A stretch of 64,000 bases of DNA from Tetrapyrgos nigripes (lineage: Eukaryota; Basidiomycota; Agaricomycetes; Agaricales; Campanellaceae): NCBI GenBank assembly GCA_013368315.1, contig JAACJM010000068.1, positions 1 to 64,000 on the forward strand, written 5' to 3'. Under the pieces are notes generated by a model. It was given only the letters and a program-made list of their open reading frames with translations. It did not search any database and was not told the DNA's origin. A program made the translations under genes and the position numbers. Below, piece by piece: positions 12,592 through 25,034 of this stretch; the stretch's first letter is position 1; each line of letters starts with the position of its first letter.

Positions 12592-14947
12592 ATGAAAGCA
12601 AATATTATGTGCTTCTCAAATCCAGTGGACAAGATATACAGCATATTACCTCCAGGTAAAGATGAACTTGATGAAATGATAGCCTTTATGTTCACTGGGC
12701 CTTCAAAGCCAACACCTGAACAGCTGAGAGATACTCCATTGCTAGTACGAAGAGCTGTTGTCAAGAAAGCATTGGAGTGGTTGAAGCTGAATCATAAAGA
12801 CTACCAAGATATTGTGATATCGGAAGAAAATCTTAGTTCTTATGATGCAGAGTCTGTTCCTGTGCCTTACGAATATCATCAGCAAGAATACAATAAGGAT
12901 GCACTGACGTCAGCAATTAATGAGGAAGTCGAGGATGAAGGGACTGAAACTGGACCCTGTCCTGTAAGTGTTCATGGTCTCACAGGTGAAGATTTTGGCA
13001 ACATGACATCTCAAGAGATGCGAGCAGCTGCAATGAAACATTTAAAAGAGAACAAGAAAAATATTCTATTTGTGGCACATGATGAGGCACCTGTACCTAC
13101 ATTCCACAACCCTTCTTTGTTCCCAATGATGTATCCTCACTTGTTTCCTTATGGTCTTGGTGGTATTGGCAATTCAATGCAAACAGCAAAAATAGGCCAA
13201 ACAGCCCATAAGAAATTTTACCTTATGTATCATGATAAAAGGTTTCAGTTGGAACCAAGTTTTTCTATTATTGCATTTAATGTTGAACAAATGAAGCAAA
13301 GTAATGATGGAGGTTTCATCATCACACATCGTAGAAATATCAGTGAAATAGCTGATCGAATCTGTAAAATTGATATGTACAATAGGTTCAAAAATAAAGA
13401 ACGTGTTGTACCTGCTAATGATCAGGAAAAAGCTTGTCTACAGCTCATTAACGATGTAGATGCTGGAGCTTCACGTGTACAGGGTTCTGTAACCTCCAAG
13501 AAACATATGAGGAATGAAGTATGGTCCTTAATCAATAAAATTGGATCACCCTCTTGGTTCATTACAGTTTCTCCAGCGGATGTCAATCATCCAATATGTC
13601 TTTACTTTGCAGACACGGACCATGTGTACAAACCTGAGATCCAAGATAAAAAAATAAGGGAACAGTTGATCAAACAAAATCCAGTGGCTGCAGCTAGATT
13701 TTTTGATTTCATGGTCAGGGCATTTATCAAACATGTACTTGGAGTGGGTAGTGAACAAGAAGGGCTATATGGTAAAACTGAAGCTTATTATGGAACAGTA
13801 GAGCAGCAAGGACGTCTGACTCTTCAACTTGATCTTTTGTTATGGATTACTTCTAGTCTGAGTCCCCAAGAAATAAGAGACAAGATCATGAAACACGATT
13901 CAGAGTTCATTCAGTCCCTGATTTCATACCTGGAGTCTTGTTATGTTGGACAATTTGAAACTGGTACGAGTGCTGAAGTCAATGAACAGATTGTTCTGAA
14001 CAAGACAAAAGCAGATTATAAAGACCCCACCTTAACAATGCCTACACCACCGCCTCCAGACCTTTGTTCTTGTTCCAATTTGCGGGAATGTAAGTCATGC
14101 TTGAGAGTATCTGAATGGCAAGCTAAATACAACCAGGAGTGTGATGACTTGGCATTTAGATCTAACATGCATAGCTGTCGGACAGCAAGTAAGAACAAAA
14201 AAGTGATGGTTCCAGTTCTGTTCACACAGTCCCGCATGTCTGGTGGATGCTGTGTGTAAAGCTCGATTTCCAAGACCGGTACATCTGCAAACTTTGATAG
14301 ATCCTGATACAGGATACATTGAAATGAAGAAAGGTGAGGCTTGGTGGAACACATGGACACCAGCCTTGACTTATCTGTTTAGATGCAATACAGATGTAAC
14401 ATCTTTGTTGTCTGGAACAGCTGTGAAGGCATGTGTGGCATATATCACTGACTATGTGACCAAACCAGGTCTGAAAACTTATACCTTCTTTGAAACAATC
14501 AAGAGTGATGTTCTATCTAGCACAGTGGATAACAGAAAACTGGTCAGAACGATGATTGTAAAGATGGTAAACAGCTTAACTGGTAAGATGGAAATAGGAA
14601 GTCCTATGGCTTCAATGTATCTACTAGGCAATCCTGACCATTATACCAACTACAGGTTTACACCTTTCTACTGGGCACAATATGTGAACAGAGTAAGATC
14701 CCACTGGGCAGTACACGATGACATATTGAAAGCACAAGCAGGTGTTCCAGCTGATTCTGACCATCCTGTACCAGATGAGAAAGTCTGGATAAACAAGGCT
14801 ACAAATGACAAATTAGTTGGTATATCAAGAGTAGATGATTACTCTATGCGGGGAAATGAGATTGACCAGATGAACCTTTATGATTTTATGATGACATATG
14901 AGAAAAGGCAAGGAGAAAAAGGAAAAGTGATGATGAAGAGGAGCTAA
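12592..14947 (+). pseudogene. Helitron Rep (HUH endonuclease) block with altered HUH motif
   Basis: Rep is the single-strand nicking and joining enzyme of rolling-circle transposition. It spans 12592-14259 and, after a frameshift, 14243-14947. Conserved landmarks are FPYGLGG, a PSWFITVSPAD stretch at about 13549-13581 and GRLTL before the metal-binding motif. The motif normally reads His-hydrophobic-His (GRLTLHLH-type); here the codons are CAA at 13825-13827 and GAT at 13831-13833, giving Gln-Leu-Asp. That should abolish metal binding. Tyrosines of the active-site helix remain (ISYLESCY). The frameshift after about 14203 follows an A6 run, and the downstream frame carries the conserved CKARFPRPVHLQT and ITDYVTKPGLKTY stretches. 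Confidence 0.8.
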
Positions 14948-17866
14948 TTGATGGTGATGATTATGAAGCCTTAAATGATGCTGAGGACATAGAAGTTAAT
15001 ACCCAGAAAAAAGAGCAAGCATATCCACCATCATTAGCTCGTTTTGATGAGTCACACACTCAAACCCATACACATGCTTTATTCAAATACAAGGACTTGG
15101 ACAATCGAACACTGAATTTTATAGGCAGGACACTACCAAGAAGTGACAAAGGAGATCGTGAATACTACTGCTGTGTAATGCTGTCACTTTTTAAGCCATG
15201 GAGAGATGGATCTGAGTTGAGACAGGTGGGGCAAACTTGGCAGGAAGCCTTTGATACACACGCTTTCAGTGAACCACAACTCAAACTCATGGCTAACTTT
15301 TAATCTGAGGTATGAATGCAATGATGCCTGTGATGACTATACTGCCCTCAGAAAGCGTGGCCAGCCATCTGCAAGTAATGGACCTGGGTTTGATATTGAT
15401 GAGTTGGATGATTCGTCTATGCATGACTTCCTCAGTAAAGTTAATGATGCTTATAACCAGGACTCTGTGGATGCAATGGTTGATTTTAACACTGAAGATT
15501 TGCTGCCAAACAATAGCACTATAAGAAACCAACTACTGAATGAACAGATAACCAGAACACTTGATTCTTCAGGAATATTAGATGTTCACAGTGAGAAATA
15601 CAAACTAGATGCAGATGTTGCACATTTTAACCCTGACATGACAATTGACAGTGGATCTTGGAAACAAAAAGTAGCAGAAGAGAGGAGCAAGGCTCTGCTG
15701 AGAATGAAGAATAATGACCAAAGTGACAATGGTGAAAGTAAAGACCAGAAAGATGGTAAGTTCAGAAGATGGAATGAGGTGGTATTCGATGATCTGTCGT
15801 ATATAGATAAAGATTTTAAGAATGATATTGCTAAGGAACAAAAATTATCTGAAAAGATAGTGTCTGATGAGACCCTGAACAAGGAAAAAACCCGTGCATT
15901 TAAAATTATTACCAATCATTCCTCTTCAGCAGAATTTAAACCTTTGAGGATGTACCTAGGTGGCATGGGAGGTACAGGTAAGAGTAAAGTCATAAAGGCA
16001 CTACAGAAATTTTTCCGAGACAAAGGAGAGGGACATTCCATGGTTGTTTGTGCGCCTACAGGAACAGCTGCTGCTTTGGTACATGGTCAGACTTACCATT
16101 CACTGCTTGGTTTCTCTAGACCTTCTACAGAGGAAGTGTCCGTGAATGAAGATACAGGTATTAAAAAGGCCAGAGACAATCTAGATGGAGTCAAGTATAT
16201 ATTTATTGATGAAGTGAGTATGCTTAGTATGCAAGATATTAACCGTATAAATCACAGACTCTGTCAGATCTCTGGAAACAATGACTCTGGATTTGGAGGA
16301 TATAGTGTGATATTTGCAGGTGACTTTGCACAGCTACCTCCAGTAGGAGGGACAGCATTATACACAAAAAAAGCAGCTAAAATTGATCGTGCACACTCCT
16401 TTTACACTCAAGCTGAAGAAATGGGCAAAGCAATTTGGCATCAAGTCACACATGCTGTGATATTGCGGAAAAATATGAGGCAACAAGCTCAAAGCTTGGA
16501 TGACACTCGTCTGCATTCTGCTCTGGAAAATATGCGATTTGCATCCTGTGAACCAGATGATATTGCTTATCTGCATTCAAGAGTGGCTGGTAGACTGTCT
16601 ACACAACCAAAAATCAACGATGTGGACTTCTGCTATGTTTCAATAATCACAAGCAGGAACACCCAAAGAGATTGCATAAACAAGGTTCAATCACAGCGGT
16701 TTGCAACTGAGGTCAAACAGCCACTTCCTTCCTTTTATTGTTGGGATGTGGTTGGTCATGGTAAAGATCCTGCTACAACCAGACGGAAAGCATACAGAAA
16801 AGCAACCGCCCACAAGACAATGACAAGTACACTTAGGGAAGCTTTATGGGATTTAGCACCTAGTGATACAGGACATCTCCCAGGAATTTTGCAGCTATGC
16901 ATAGGTATGCCCATAATGATCAAATATAATGAGGCTACTGAGTTATGTATCACAAACAGACAAGAAGCTAAGGTACATGGATGGAAAGCAGTGACTGATT
17001 CAAGTGGGAAAGAATATCTTGATGTTCTGTATGTTAAGCTACACAAACCTGCAAAAGAGGTAACTATCCCAGGTCTTCCTAAAAATGTGGTACCTCTGTC
17101 ACATAACAGTGTGCCTATAACAGCGAGGATGCCCAGTGGTGAAACATATAGTATAACAAGAAGTCAGGTGCAAGTCATACCTAATTTTGCAATGACTGAC
17201 TTTAACTCACAAGGTAGGACCAGAGACTACAATCTGTGCAGTTTGTCACAAGCCAGAAACCATCAAAGTATATATACAGCCCTTTCTAGAAGCTCTATCC
17301 ATAAAGGCACAGTGATTATGGAACCTCTGTCCTACTCCACAATTGAGAAAATTACAGGTGGTTTGAATGGATTCTTGCGTCAAGAATTTCGTGAACTTGA
17401 AGTTTTAGATGAAATAACACGCTTGAGATTTGAACAGAAGTTGCCAGACTATGTTATTGGCTCTACAAGAGTTGACATTACTTCTCAATATTTCCAGTGG
17501 AAAGGTCAACAACATGTCCCAACACAAGTGCCAGATAAACTGAGATGGTCAACTGATGACCCAATTGAACCTGTAGAAAATCTCAACGATGTAATTGAAA
17601 AATATAACAAGCAAGAGAAGAAGAAAAAAAGCAGCTCAAAAATTTATAAGATAAGAGATAGTGATAGCTACATAGCTGCTCCTGGTTCCCAACCCTTGCA
17701 ACATGTGTCAAACAAAAGAAAGGGAAGAGAGGACGAAGTTCAGCTCAATGCACCAAACAAAAGACATAAAGTCAATATTCAGAACTCTGAAAATGGCCCT
17801 CTTGGTCTGAAATGGGACAAGGTAGACTTCAGCTGTGGATACGATAATAGGCTGGCTAGTGGATAA
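14943..17866 (+). pseudogene. Helitron PIF1-family helicase block
   Basis: The linker 14943-15303 and the helicase 15251-17866 are joined by a single extra T in the T-run at 15297-15301, which breaks the conserved NFNLRYEC stretch. Helicase motifs are in order: Walker A GGMGGTGKS at 15959-15985, motif Ia CAPTGTAA, Walker B FIDEVSM at about 16202-16222, GDFAQLPPVGG (motif III), and the C-terminal YTALSRS (motif VI). The enzyme unwinds DNA during rolling-circle transposition. The reading frame ends at 17866 just after a SCGYD stretch; many homologues continue into a further domain here, so the last residues come from the adjoining LTR. Confidence 0.85.
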
Positions 17867-19281
17867 TGCTAATAGCTTCGAAGATCGAAGCTAACAACAC
17901 CAAAAACACACAAACACCAATCCTGCTATATAATGCGAGGTGATCCAAAGTGGCAGAACACTTGTATAACTTGTGTAGCTTAAAGGTAAACGGCTCTAGA
18001 ACCGATTGGGGTACAATAGGGGGTTCAACAATAACAATGGTCACAATTGACAGTCTTCTTGACTTCGAGATAAACACAATAAGAGGCCAATTGCCTAGAT
18101 CTTCAATAACACAATGAGGCCAATATGCCTAAGTTCAATAAACACAATATGGGGCCAATATGCCAATGCAATCACAACAATCTTTGTCTTAGGGTGAACT
18201 AATGTTCGAGTCTTTAAAGTCTTGGGTTTTTTTTTGTAGAAATTCCTATTGATATAAAGCTGGCCTGGGCAAGCGAGAGACCTAATCTTCTCTCGAGAGT
18301 TATCCAGAATCCGCAGCAATACACGCAAGTACTAATCTGTTTTCTAGCTACGAGTACTTCGTCCTTTTATACTCTAGAGGTCCTAGAACTGTACAGTAGC
18401 TAATATTATTTAAAGTCCGCAATATTATATAGTGAAACACGAGAGATTGAATGAAAGTAACTAAGGAGAGAGATACGCGAACAGTATTTACATGAATCGT
18501 CCAATCAGAATATGTACAGAGTCCTCACGAGAGGGCCAGGGTATATGTAGCACATGCTAGCTTCTTGGTAATGGAGGTCTAGAGCGGTACTCGTACCGGT
18601 AACCTCATTGGGTATCACATGCGAACCTCTTCCGATGCTCGCAAGCGGTTTTTCATAGGTTCCGATATCTCCATCCCTATTAGAGTCCCCTAGAGGGCCT
18701 CAGTAAGTCTCTAGATCCATCGGAACTATCTTCTTTGGTGTCTTTAGGAGGGGTGAGGTAGATCTTGATCATTTGGCAACATCACGACGATCTTAGCTTC
18801 AGCTTGAGTAGATCTAGCCAGGTTCGCGAACTATCGGAACATCTCCAGGGTACTTCGCGAAGGCACCTATCCAAGGTTTCTCCCTGTTATCATTCATCTC
18901 CTTTAGTCTATATCTTATCTTCTTGAGTCTATGTCACATTGGTAATCCCATGGATTGTGAATAGAGGTAACGCGTACTTATACTGCTCGCGAGGTAGCTA
19001 CTCGTGAACAAGTGCCTTGGGTATGTACGTATAAACATATACAAGCAGTCTAGTACTCGAACATCGAACTTAGTAGCTTGAGGGACTTATGTACCATCCT
19101 CTCGAGGCTACTTATCCTTATTTCGTATCGCGCTCGCGAACGTTGCCTCTAGAATCACTTTAACTGATAGATTGGGCTCGCTTCAGTCCTTATTCCCTAG
19201 TAAACAGACATAATATATCCGTATACTTGATATATGTACACTTTTGAACTCGTTCTAGTCAAGTTTTTGGCAGGTGTATCA
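17860..19281 (-). repeat. LTR copy A (gypsy-type), facing the - strand
   Basis: About 1.42 kb, homologous along its length to 19776-21145: shared blocks include GGTGATCCAAAGTG, CAGTCTTCTTGACTTCG, CTGGCCTGGGCAAG and CACTTTAACTGATAG. Both begin TGGATA and end TATCA. TCCTTTTATA at about 18361-18370 reads TATAAAAGGA on the - strand, a plausible TATA box, so the LTR faces left. It truncates the Helitron. No flanking 5-bp duplication is seen; borders are uncertain by about 20 bp because similarity leaks into AATAGGC on the left. Confidence 0.65.
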
Positions 19282-19675
19282 ACGTGCAAAGATCATCAGG
19301 CTCTGGAGGGCATAGTCAAGATAGGCCTCGTTTTGAGCAACGTATTTGAGATTTTAAGTCTTGGTTTTGTGGATCCCTTGACCATATGGCTCATGACTGT
19401 GATTTGCACGAGGAGTACATTAATCAGAAGAAGTGGATTCGCAAAGACGCCAACACTGGGAGATGAAAAAAGAGTCTCGCGCAACGAAAGTCAAGAGAAT
19501 TGCCAAAGCTCATGGCTGGGATAAGATCACCACCAAGACAGTCATGTTCGTGACAGAGGAAGAATACGAAGCTACGTATGCTCAACCAAAGGAATACTCT
19601 GTAAATGATCTAATGGAGACCCTAAATGGCTTTATGTCCCAAGTAAAGATATTGAACAGCCATTTAGGAGAATGA
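19282..19675 (+). pseudogene. Gag zinc-knuckle fragment of Ty3/gypsy
   Basis: The frame entered at 19274 reads a Gly/Ser/Arg-rich stretch and then a CCHC-like knuckle (WFCGSLDHMAHDC, about 19365-19403), broken by a stop (TGA at about 19343) and by TGA after GR near 19465. A shifted frame continues to 19675 with HGWDKITTKTVMF and VNDLMETL stretches. It is probably the nucleocapsid part of the element whose pol lies at 21998-27232. Confidence 0.55.
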
Positions 19676-19775
19676 ATGGAAGCCTTAGAGGCTACACAAA
19701 GGGATGATTTAAGTGTTTATAATCCTGCAATCAACTCGCATAATGCTTCAGAGCATTCAGTAATAGGCAGGTAAG

Positions 19776-21145
19776 TGGATATAGCACTAGAGACTTCAAG
19801 AATCGAAGTCAACAACACCAACACACACAAAACACAATCCTATCAAGTGCAAGGTGATCCAAAGTGATAGAACACTTGTATAACTTGTGTTTGCTTCTTA
19901 GTAAAGTGGCTCGTGAACAGATGGGCACAATAGGGTTCCAAAACGTTCAATAGTCACAATAGACAGTCTTCTTGACTTCGCAATATCACAATGAAGGCCA
20001 ATTGCCTCAGTTCAATAACACAATATGGGGGCCAATAGTGCCAAATCAATATAACACAATCTTAGGTGAACTAACATTTGAGTCTTTAGAGTTTGTTGTA
20101 GAAATTCCTATTGTTTAAAGCTGGCCTGGGCAAGTGAGAGACCTAATCTTCTCTCAAGAGTGATCCAGAATCTGCAGCAATACATGAGAGTACTAATCTG
20201 CTTTTCTCTCTACGAGTACTTTGTCCTTTTATACTCTAGAGGTTTTAAAACTGTACAGTTGTCAATATAATTTAAAGTCCGCAATATTCAACATAAAAAT
20301 GAGAGAGATCAAGAGTGTAACTAGAGAAAGAGATATGCCAGCAGGGTATGATATTGATCATCCAGTCAACATATGTACAAGGCCCCCGCGCGAGGCCCGG
20401 GTATAGTTAGCACATGCTATCTTTCTTGGTAAGGGAGGTCTAGAGCCATTTCTCATATGAGTAAGCCTTTGATTCTCCCACAGGCAATCCACCTTTCCGT
20501 GGTTCACAAACGGTCATCTGTATGTACTGATATCCCCATCTTCTAGTGTACCCCATAAGTAATGGTAGATGTCTGGGTATGTCAGGAAAGTCTTCTTTGG
20601 TCTTCTTAGAACAGGGGCAAGGTAGATTTGGTAGACCTGGCATCATTGTAACAATCTCTGCTTTTGTAGATTTGGATCTGACAGCTTCGCAAACGGTCAG
20701 GATGTCTGAGTCTCTTTGCAAAGGCACCATTCTGAGGTTTCTCCTTCTTTGTTGTTGTTCCTCTTAAGTCTTATCTTATCTTCTTGAGTCTATGTCACGT
20801 CTTATTCCCTTTGGATCGTGAATAGGGGTAACACGTACTATATTACTCGTAAGAGTTGCTACTGTTTTTAATCAGTGCATTGGGTATATACCCAAGAGCG
20901 TATACAAGTAGTATAGTACTCGAACATCAAACATAGTAACCTGAGGGAGTGGTAATATCCTCTCGTAGGTACTTATTCTTATTTCTGATCGCGTACGCAA
21001 ACGTTCCCTCTAATATCACTTTAACTGATAGTTTGGGCTCGCTTCAGTTCTTATTCCCTAGTAATAACAGACACACTATGTCTGTATACTTGAATGTATG
21101 TATGCAATTCAACTAGATGTAATCAAATTTTCGATAGGTGTATCA
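19776..21145 (-). repeat. LTR copy B, same family as copy A
   Basis: About 1.37 kb with the same order of blocks as 17860-19281. The TATA-like TATAAAAGGA (- strand) lies at 20223-20232. It sits between two pieces of + strand gag, so it interrupts that element in opposite orientation. Divergence from copy A is visible throughout, including several small indels, which argues against a recent insertion. Confidence 0.65.
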
Positions 21146-21723
21146 TTGGAAAACTGAATCCTCCAATGATTGGACCTACAAACACTCAATCAGTCATTGT
21201 TGCAAGTAAAAAGGCCCCTGAGGAGAAAAGATATCGTCTTCCACCGGTTCCAGTGGTAGTAATACCTATTCCTCCAAAAAGGAATAAGGAAGTGTACCAG
21301 CCTCCACAAGTGAGGGAAAAGAAGGAAAAGAAACATGAAGAGACTATGGGAACGGATCAACAAGAGGATTCACAAAGTAGCCAGAAACAAGAACCAAGAA
21401 AGCCAAAGACTGCTACAACAGCTCGGCCTGCTTGAATTGTGGGACGACCTTTTGACAGACTTATACCCATGAATCAGGACAAGATAACAAATATGATTGG
21501 TCCTAGGATACCCAAAGGTTCGGATAAAGTGACTCTCGAAGAAGAGGAAGAATGGGTTGGGATAGCAGATTTAATCGCAAACGAAGAAGTCGATAACAAG
21601 ATGGCCCATCATAAAAGAATTGATGATGAAGGATTAGCAGAAAAGATTCTGAGAGGAGAATTAAACCTTACTGCTCAAGAAATACTTGCTGCATCTCCAT
21701 CAGTACGACGGATTTTGGCTTGA
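21146..21723 (+). pseudogene. Gag/pol linker of the gypsy element
   Basis: Pro- and Lys/Glu-rich linker followed by a conserved helical block (LNLTAQEILAASPSVRRIL at 21661-21720) that precedes the protease in many basidiomycete gypsy polyproteins. Stops fall at about 21433 and 21721; the frame resumes after the second with NLAIKPSK-type sequence to about 21880. Confidence 0.5.
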
Positions 21724-21997
21724 AAGGTCCAGAACCTAGCCATCAAGCCATCCAAAATGACTGCACATGTGAAGACAGGTCCTGCCATAAGTAAGAAGCC
21801 ATTCGCCCCCTCAGAACCTGAAGAAGTTCAATACTTTAAGGTCGAGGATATGAGTAGCTATACTTATGAAGTCCTCATGAACAATTGAGAGTTAATTTAT
21901 CGAGATCCTGTTGAACAATTCTTGAAAAATAGACCTTGAGAGGATATGGATAAAAAAATTGTTCTCGCAAGTCGTCCTAGTGAAATGTTGAGTTACC

Positions 21998-22519
21998 TGT
22001 CCTAAGATCAATGGCAACCGACAAGTAGAATGTGTAATGGATAGTGGTTCACAAATCATTTCCATGAACATGAAAGCGGCGCTGAACTTAGATGTACATT
22101 GGGATCCAGATATTGTGATCCATATGCAAAGTGCGAATGGTGATCTCAACCCTACATGAGGTCTCACAAAGAATGTGCCCGTTGTATTTGGAGAGATTTT
22201 GATTTATCTTCAGATTCACATCATAGTTCTTATAGGGAGGCCCTTTGATGCCTTATGCGGTACCCAAATCAGCAATGACTTTACTGGAGGACAAGTTATT
22301 ACCCTAACTGATCCAAACTCGGGAAAGAGATGTTGTATAGGAATGTATCCTCAAGGAGGATCGCCTATCGAAGCTGCGAAGAAGAAGGATGAACCTACTA
22401 CGTCCATTGTTGCATCTGAGTCTGACTCGAGCGACAATGAGCAGGAATCTGTGAAGCCTGAAGAGAAAAAGAATGAATCGAGAGATACAAATTTTCTTCG
22501 CACCTCGATGAACTCTTAA
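21998..22519 (+). pseudogene. Retroviral-type aspartic protease
   Basis: The catalytic motif MDSGSQII lies at about 22036-22059 after a conserved QVECV strand. The second conserved block LIGRPFDAL lies at 22213-22239, then ITLTDPNSGKR. Cleaves the Gag-Pol polyprotein in family members. A TGA at about 22157 sits between them, so the copy is not functional. Followed by a Glu/Ser-rich spacer. Confidence 0.6.
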
Positions 22520-22815
22520 ATCAAGAGGGAGAGGTAGCCATAAGTTTTTCATTTCGACGATAATGGTGATATATTAATTGATGGATATACAATGCCAGAA
22601 AAGACAAAAACGTTCAAACAAGAAGAAATCTGTGAGTCGTACACGTATGCGAGCATGGCTCACATACAAAGAGAAGACTCAAGGGCAGCTCAAATGCTAC
22701 AAGCCCTCATACAAGAGAGAGTAGCTGGTGATGCAAGCACATATACTTTGCATAGGGTAGGATAGATCAAGTTATTCAGGACCCTTCACAAGAACTCTGG
22801 GAAACTGATAACGAG

Positions 22816-24245
22816 ATGAGTTTACTCACTGAAATTGCAGAAGTATATGGCAAGTATAAACCAGTTGCAATAAAAGTGTGTCCAGTTAAGACTACTCTAC
22901 CTGATGAATTCAGGATCACTAGGGAAATTACTGGGGATCCTCTCGAAGGAATGCCAGTACTCGACCCTAAACCACCTGAGTTTGTACCTGGTGAAAGGTA
23001 CACTCTCGAACAAAAAGAAGTCATAGACGTGAACCATCCAGAAGGATTTCTGTGGCCAGAGGAACGAAACTTGATGCATGATTTTATGTTAAAACATGAA
23101 CAAGGCAAAGCGGGAAACTTCAAACGCAAGCTCTTCCTCCAATTCGTATCCCTACAGCCCCACATGTCCCTTGGACTGAAAGATCCTTCCCAGTTACTCC
23201 AGGAAAGCAGCAAGAGGTTTATGATCTCATTCGCGAAAAGATTGCAGCTGGTACTTATGAACCCTCGAACGGTTCATATAGGGGTAAATGGTTCTGTGTA
23301 CTTAAGAAAGATGGCAAACTTTGAATTGTTCATAGTTTAGAGCCCTTGAATAAAGTGACTATTCAGCATTCAGGAATTCCACCTGCCACTGCAGACGTTG
23401 CTAGACAGTTCATGGGATCCACTTGCTTAGCATTATTCGATATATTTGTAGGATATGACCATAGGTATCTCGATCCTGAGTCGAGAGACATGACAGCGTT
23501 CCAAACACCCTTTGGATTGCATAGACGTGTCAAGTTGCCAATGGGTTGGACAAATTCAGTTCCAATATTCCATGATGATGTTACGCACATCTTCAAGGAC
23601 GAGATTCCCCATGTCACTATACCATATATTGATGATGTACCTGTCTGCAGACCATCCACTAGGTATGAGTTACCCAATGGAGGCTATGAAACAATACCAG
23701 AGAATCCAGGTATAAGAAAATTTGTTTGGGAACACTTCCAACAGTTGAATCGAATAGTACAACAACTCACCTACACGGGAGGAACATTTTCAGGCAAGAA
23801 GAGCTTCTTGTGTGTTTTGCAGGCAACTGTAGTAGGACACTTATGCTCTTATGAAGGATGCGAGATAGATCCTAAGAAGGTGGAAGTCTTAAGGACTTGG
23901 CCCACACCTTTAAATCTACCTGAACTAGGACGTTTGCTGGGTATGGTGGGACAGCTGCAAATGTTTGTTAAAGACCATGCCAAGATTGGTGCTCCTTTGA
24001 ACAAACTCACAGGCAAAATCCCATGGTTTTGGGGCGAAGAAGAGCAGCAAGCCTTTAATCAGTTAAAGACTGGGCTCACAAATGCTCCACCACTACGTAC
24101 AGTAAACTATAATGATGAAGAAAGGATAAGTCTAGCAGTAGACACTTCCTACATGGCAGTCGGATACTACTTATATCAGAATAATCCTAACGAACCTAAG
24201 AAGCGGAATTATATCTACTTCGGGTCGATCACTCTTAATGAATGA
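22816..24245 (+). pseudogene. Reverse transcriptase of the gypsy element
   Basis: The pre-RT segment (22816-23140, with PEGFLWPEERNLMHDF) shifts frame near 23140. The RT proper reads 23220-24245: GKWFCVLKKDGKL, then TGA 23322-23324 where Arg is expected, then LEPLNKVTIQHSGIPP, FQTPFGLHRRVKLPMGWTN and the catalytic YIDDVP at about 23624-23641. The tail enters RNase H with AVDTSYMAVGYYL. The frame ends at TGA 24243-24245 between NE and EARFSQ, again an expected Arg position. Confidence 0.75.
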
Positions 24246-24881
24246 GAGGCCAGGTTCTCACAAGCCAAATGCGAGCTGTATGGTTTGAAACTTGCTCTAG
24301 AAGATTCATACTATATGACTTACAGATGTAGGAAACTGAAAGTATATACTGAAGTGAGCTATATCGAAGGCATGCTTGACAATCCTAGTTGTGGTCCTAA
24401 TGCTACGATCAATAGGTGGATTGAGGATGTTAGGAAATATCACTTTGAGCTCATTCATATTAAAGAAATGAGCCATGCATTGGCTGATGGTCTTTTGCGA
24501 AGGCCTCCAACTGAGTGTTCCGAACATCGTACGTTGCCTTCTGAAGAAGATCTCATGGATGTCGACGATGGTCAACCGATTCCCTTCAAGAAATATGATG
24601 AGGATGACAACAATACATTCAACTTTGATGACTTTAAGCATTCCATTGACAATAGAGGTGGGTACTTGAATCAAGTCACAACCAGCTTGGAGGAGATCGA
24701 AGATGACATTCAAGAGGTCCTAGATGAAGAAAGACTGTACCAAAGAAGAAAAGAAGAGGTAGAATCTCTAGTCGTAAGCAGTGTTGTGCAGTTCACGCAG
24801 ACCATGCTTCTGCCTGCGAATGAGGAGGAGCATACTGCGAAGCACCTGTATCAGGACTGCATTAGCAAAAGATATGGATAA
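24246..24881 (+). pseudogene. RNase H remainder and linker of the gypsy element
   Basis: Continues the frame after TGA 24243: EARFSQAKCELYGLKLAL, then the VYTEVSYIEGML and NRWIEDVRKYHFELIHI stretches typical of the RNase H C-terminal half, and ALADGL(L)RRP. The YTEVSY site normally holds Asp, so the catalytic residue may be lost. Acidic spacer to 24881 leads towards the integrase zinc finger. Confidence 0.65.
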
Positions 24882-25034
24882 CCTACTTTGGGATATAAGA
24901 GGAGCCTTAATTGATCCTACTAAACGAAGGTGGTCCACAAAGAAGAAGAGACAGCAGTTCGATAATAAGCTAGTTTTTGTATATATGAGTCACTCAGCAG
25001 AGCAACACACAACACAACCACCAGAAACTATATA

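Larger units (their letters stand above)
11203..17859 (+). mobile_element. Degenerate Helitron, Rep plus PIF1 helicase, 3' truncated
   Basis: A single coding unit typical of autonomous fungal Helitrons: an N-terminal Cys-rich region, a rolling-circle Rep (Helitron_like_N) and a PIF1-family SF1 helicase. It is interrupted by two in-frame stops (12556, 12586) and three frameshifts (about 14203-14243, 14905-14925, 15297-15301). The protein stops after the conserved SCGYD stretch at 17850, where unrelated LTR sequence begins, so the 3' CTRR-hairpin terminus was lost. I could not place the 5' TC terminus; 10903-11202 shows no gene. The element is defective. Confidence 0.85.
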
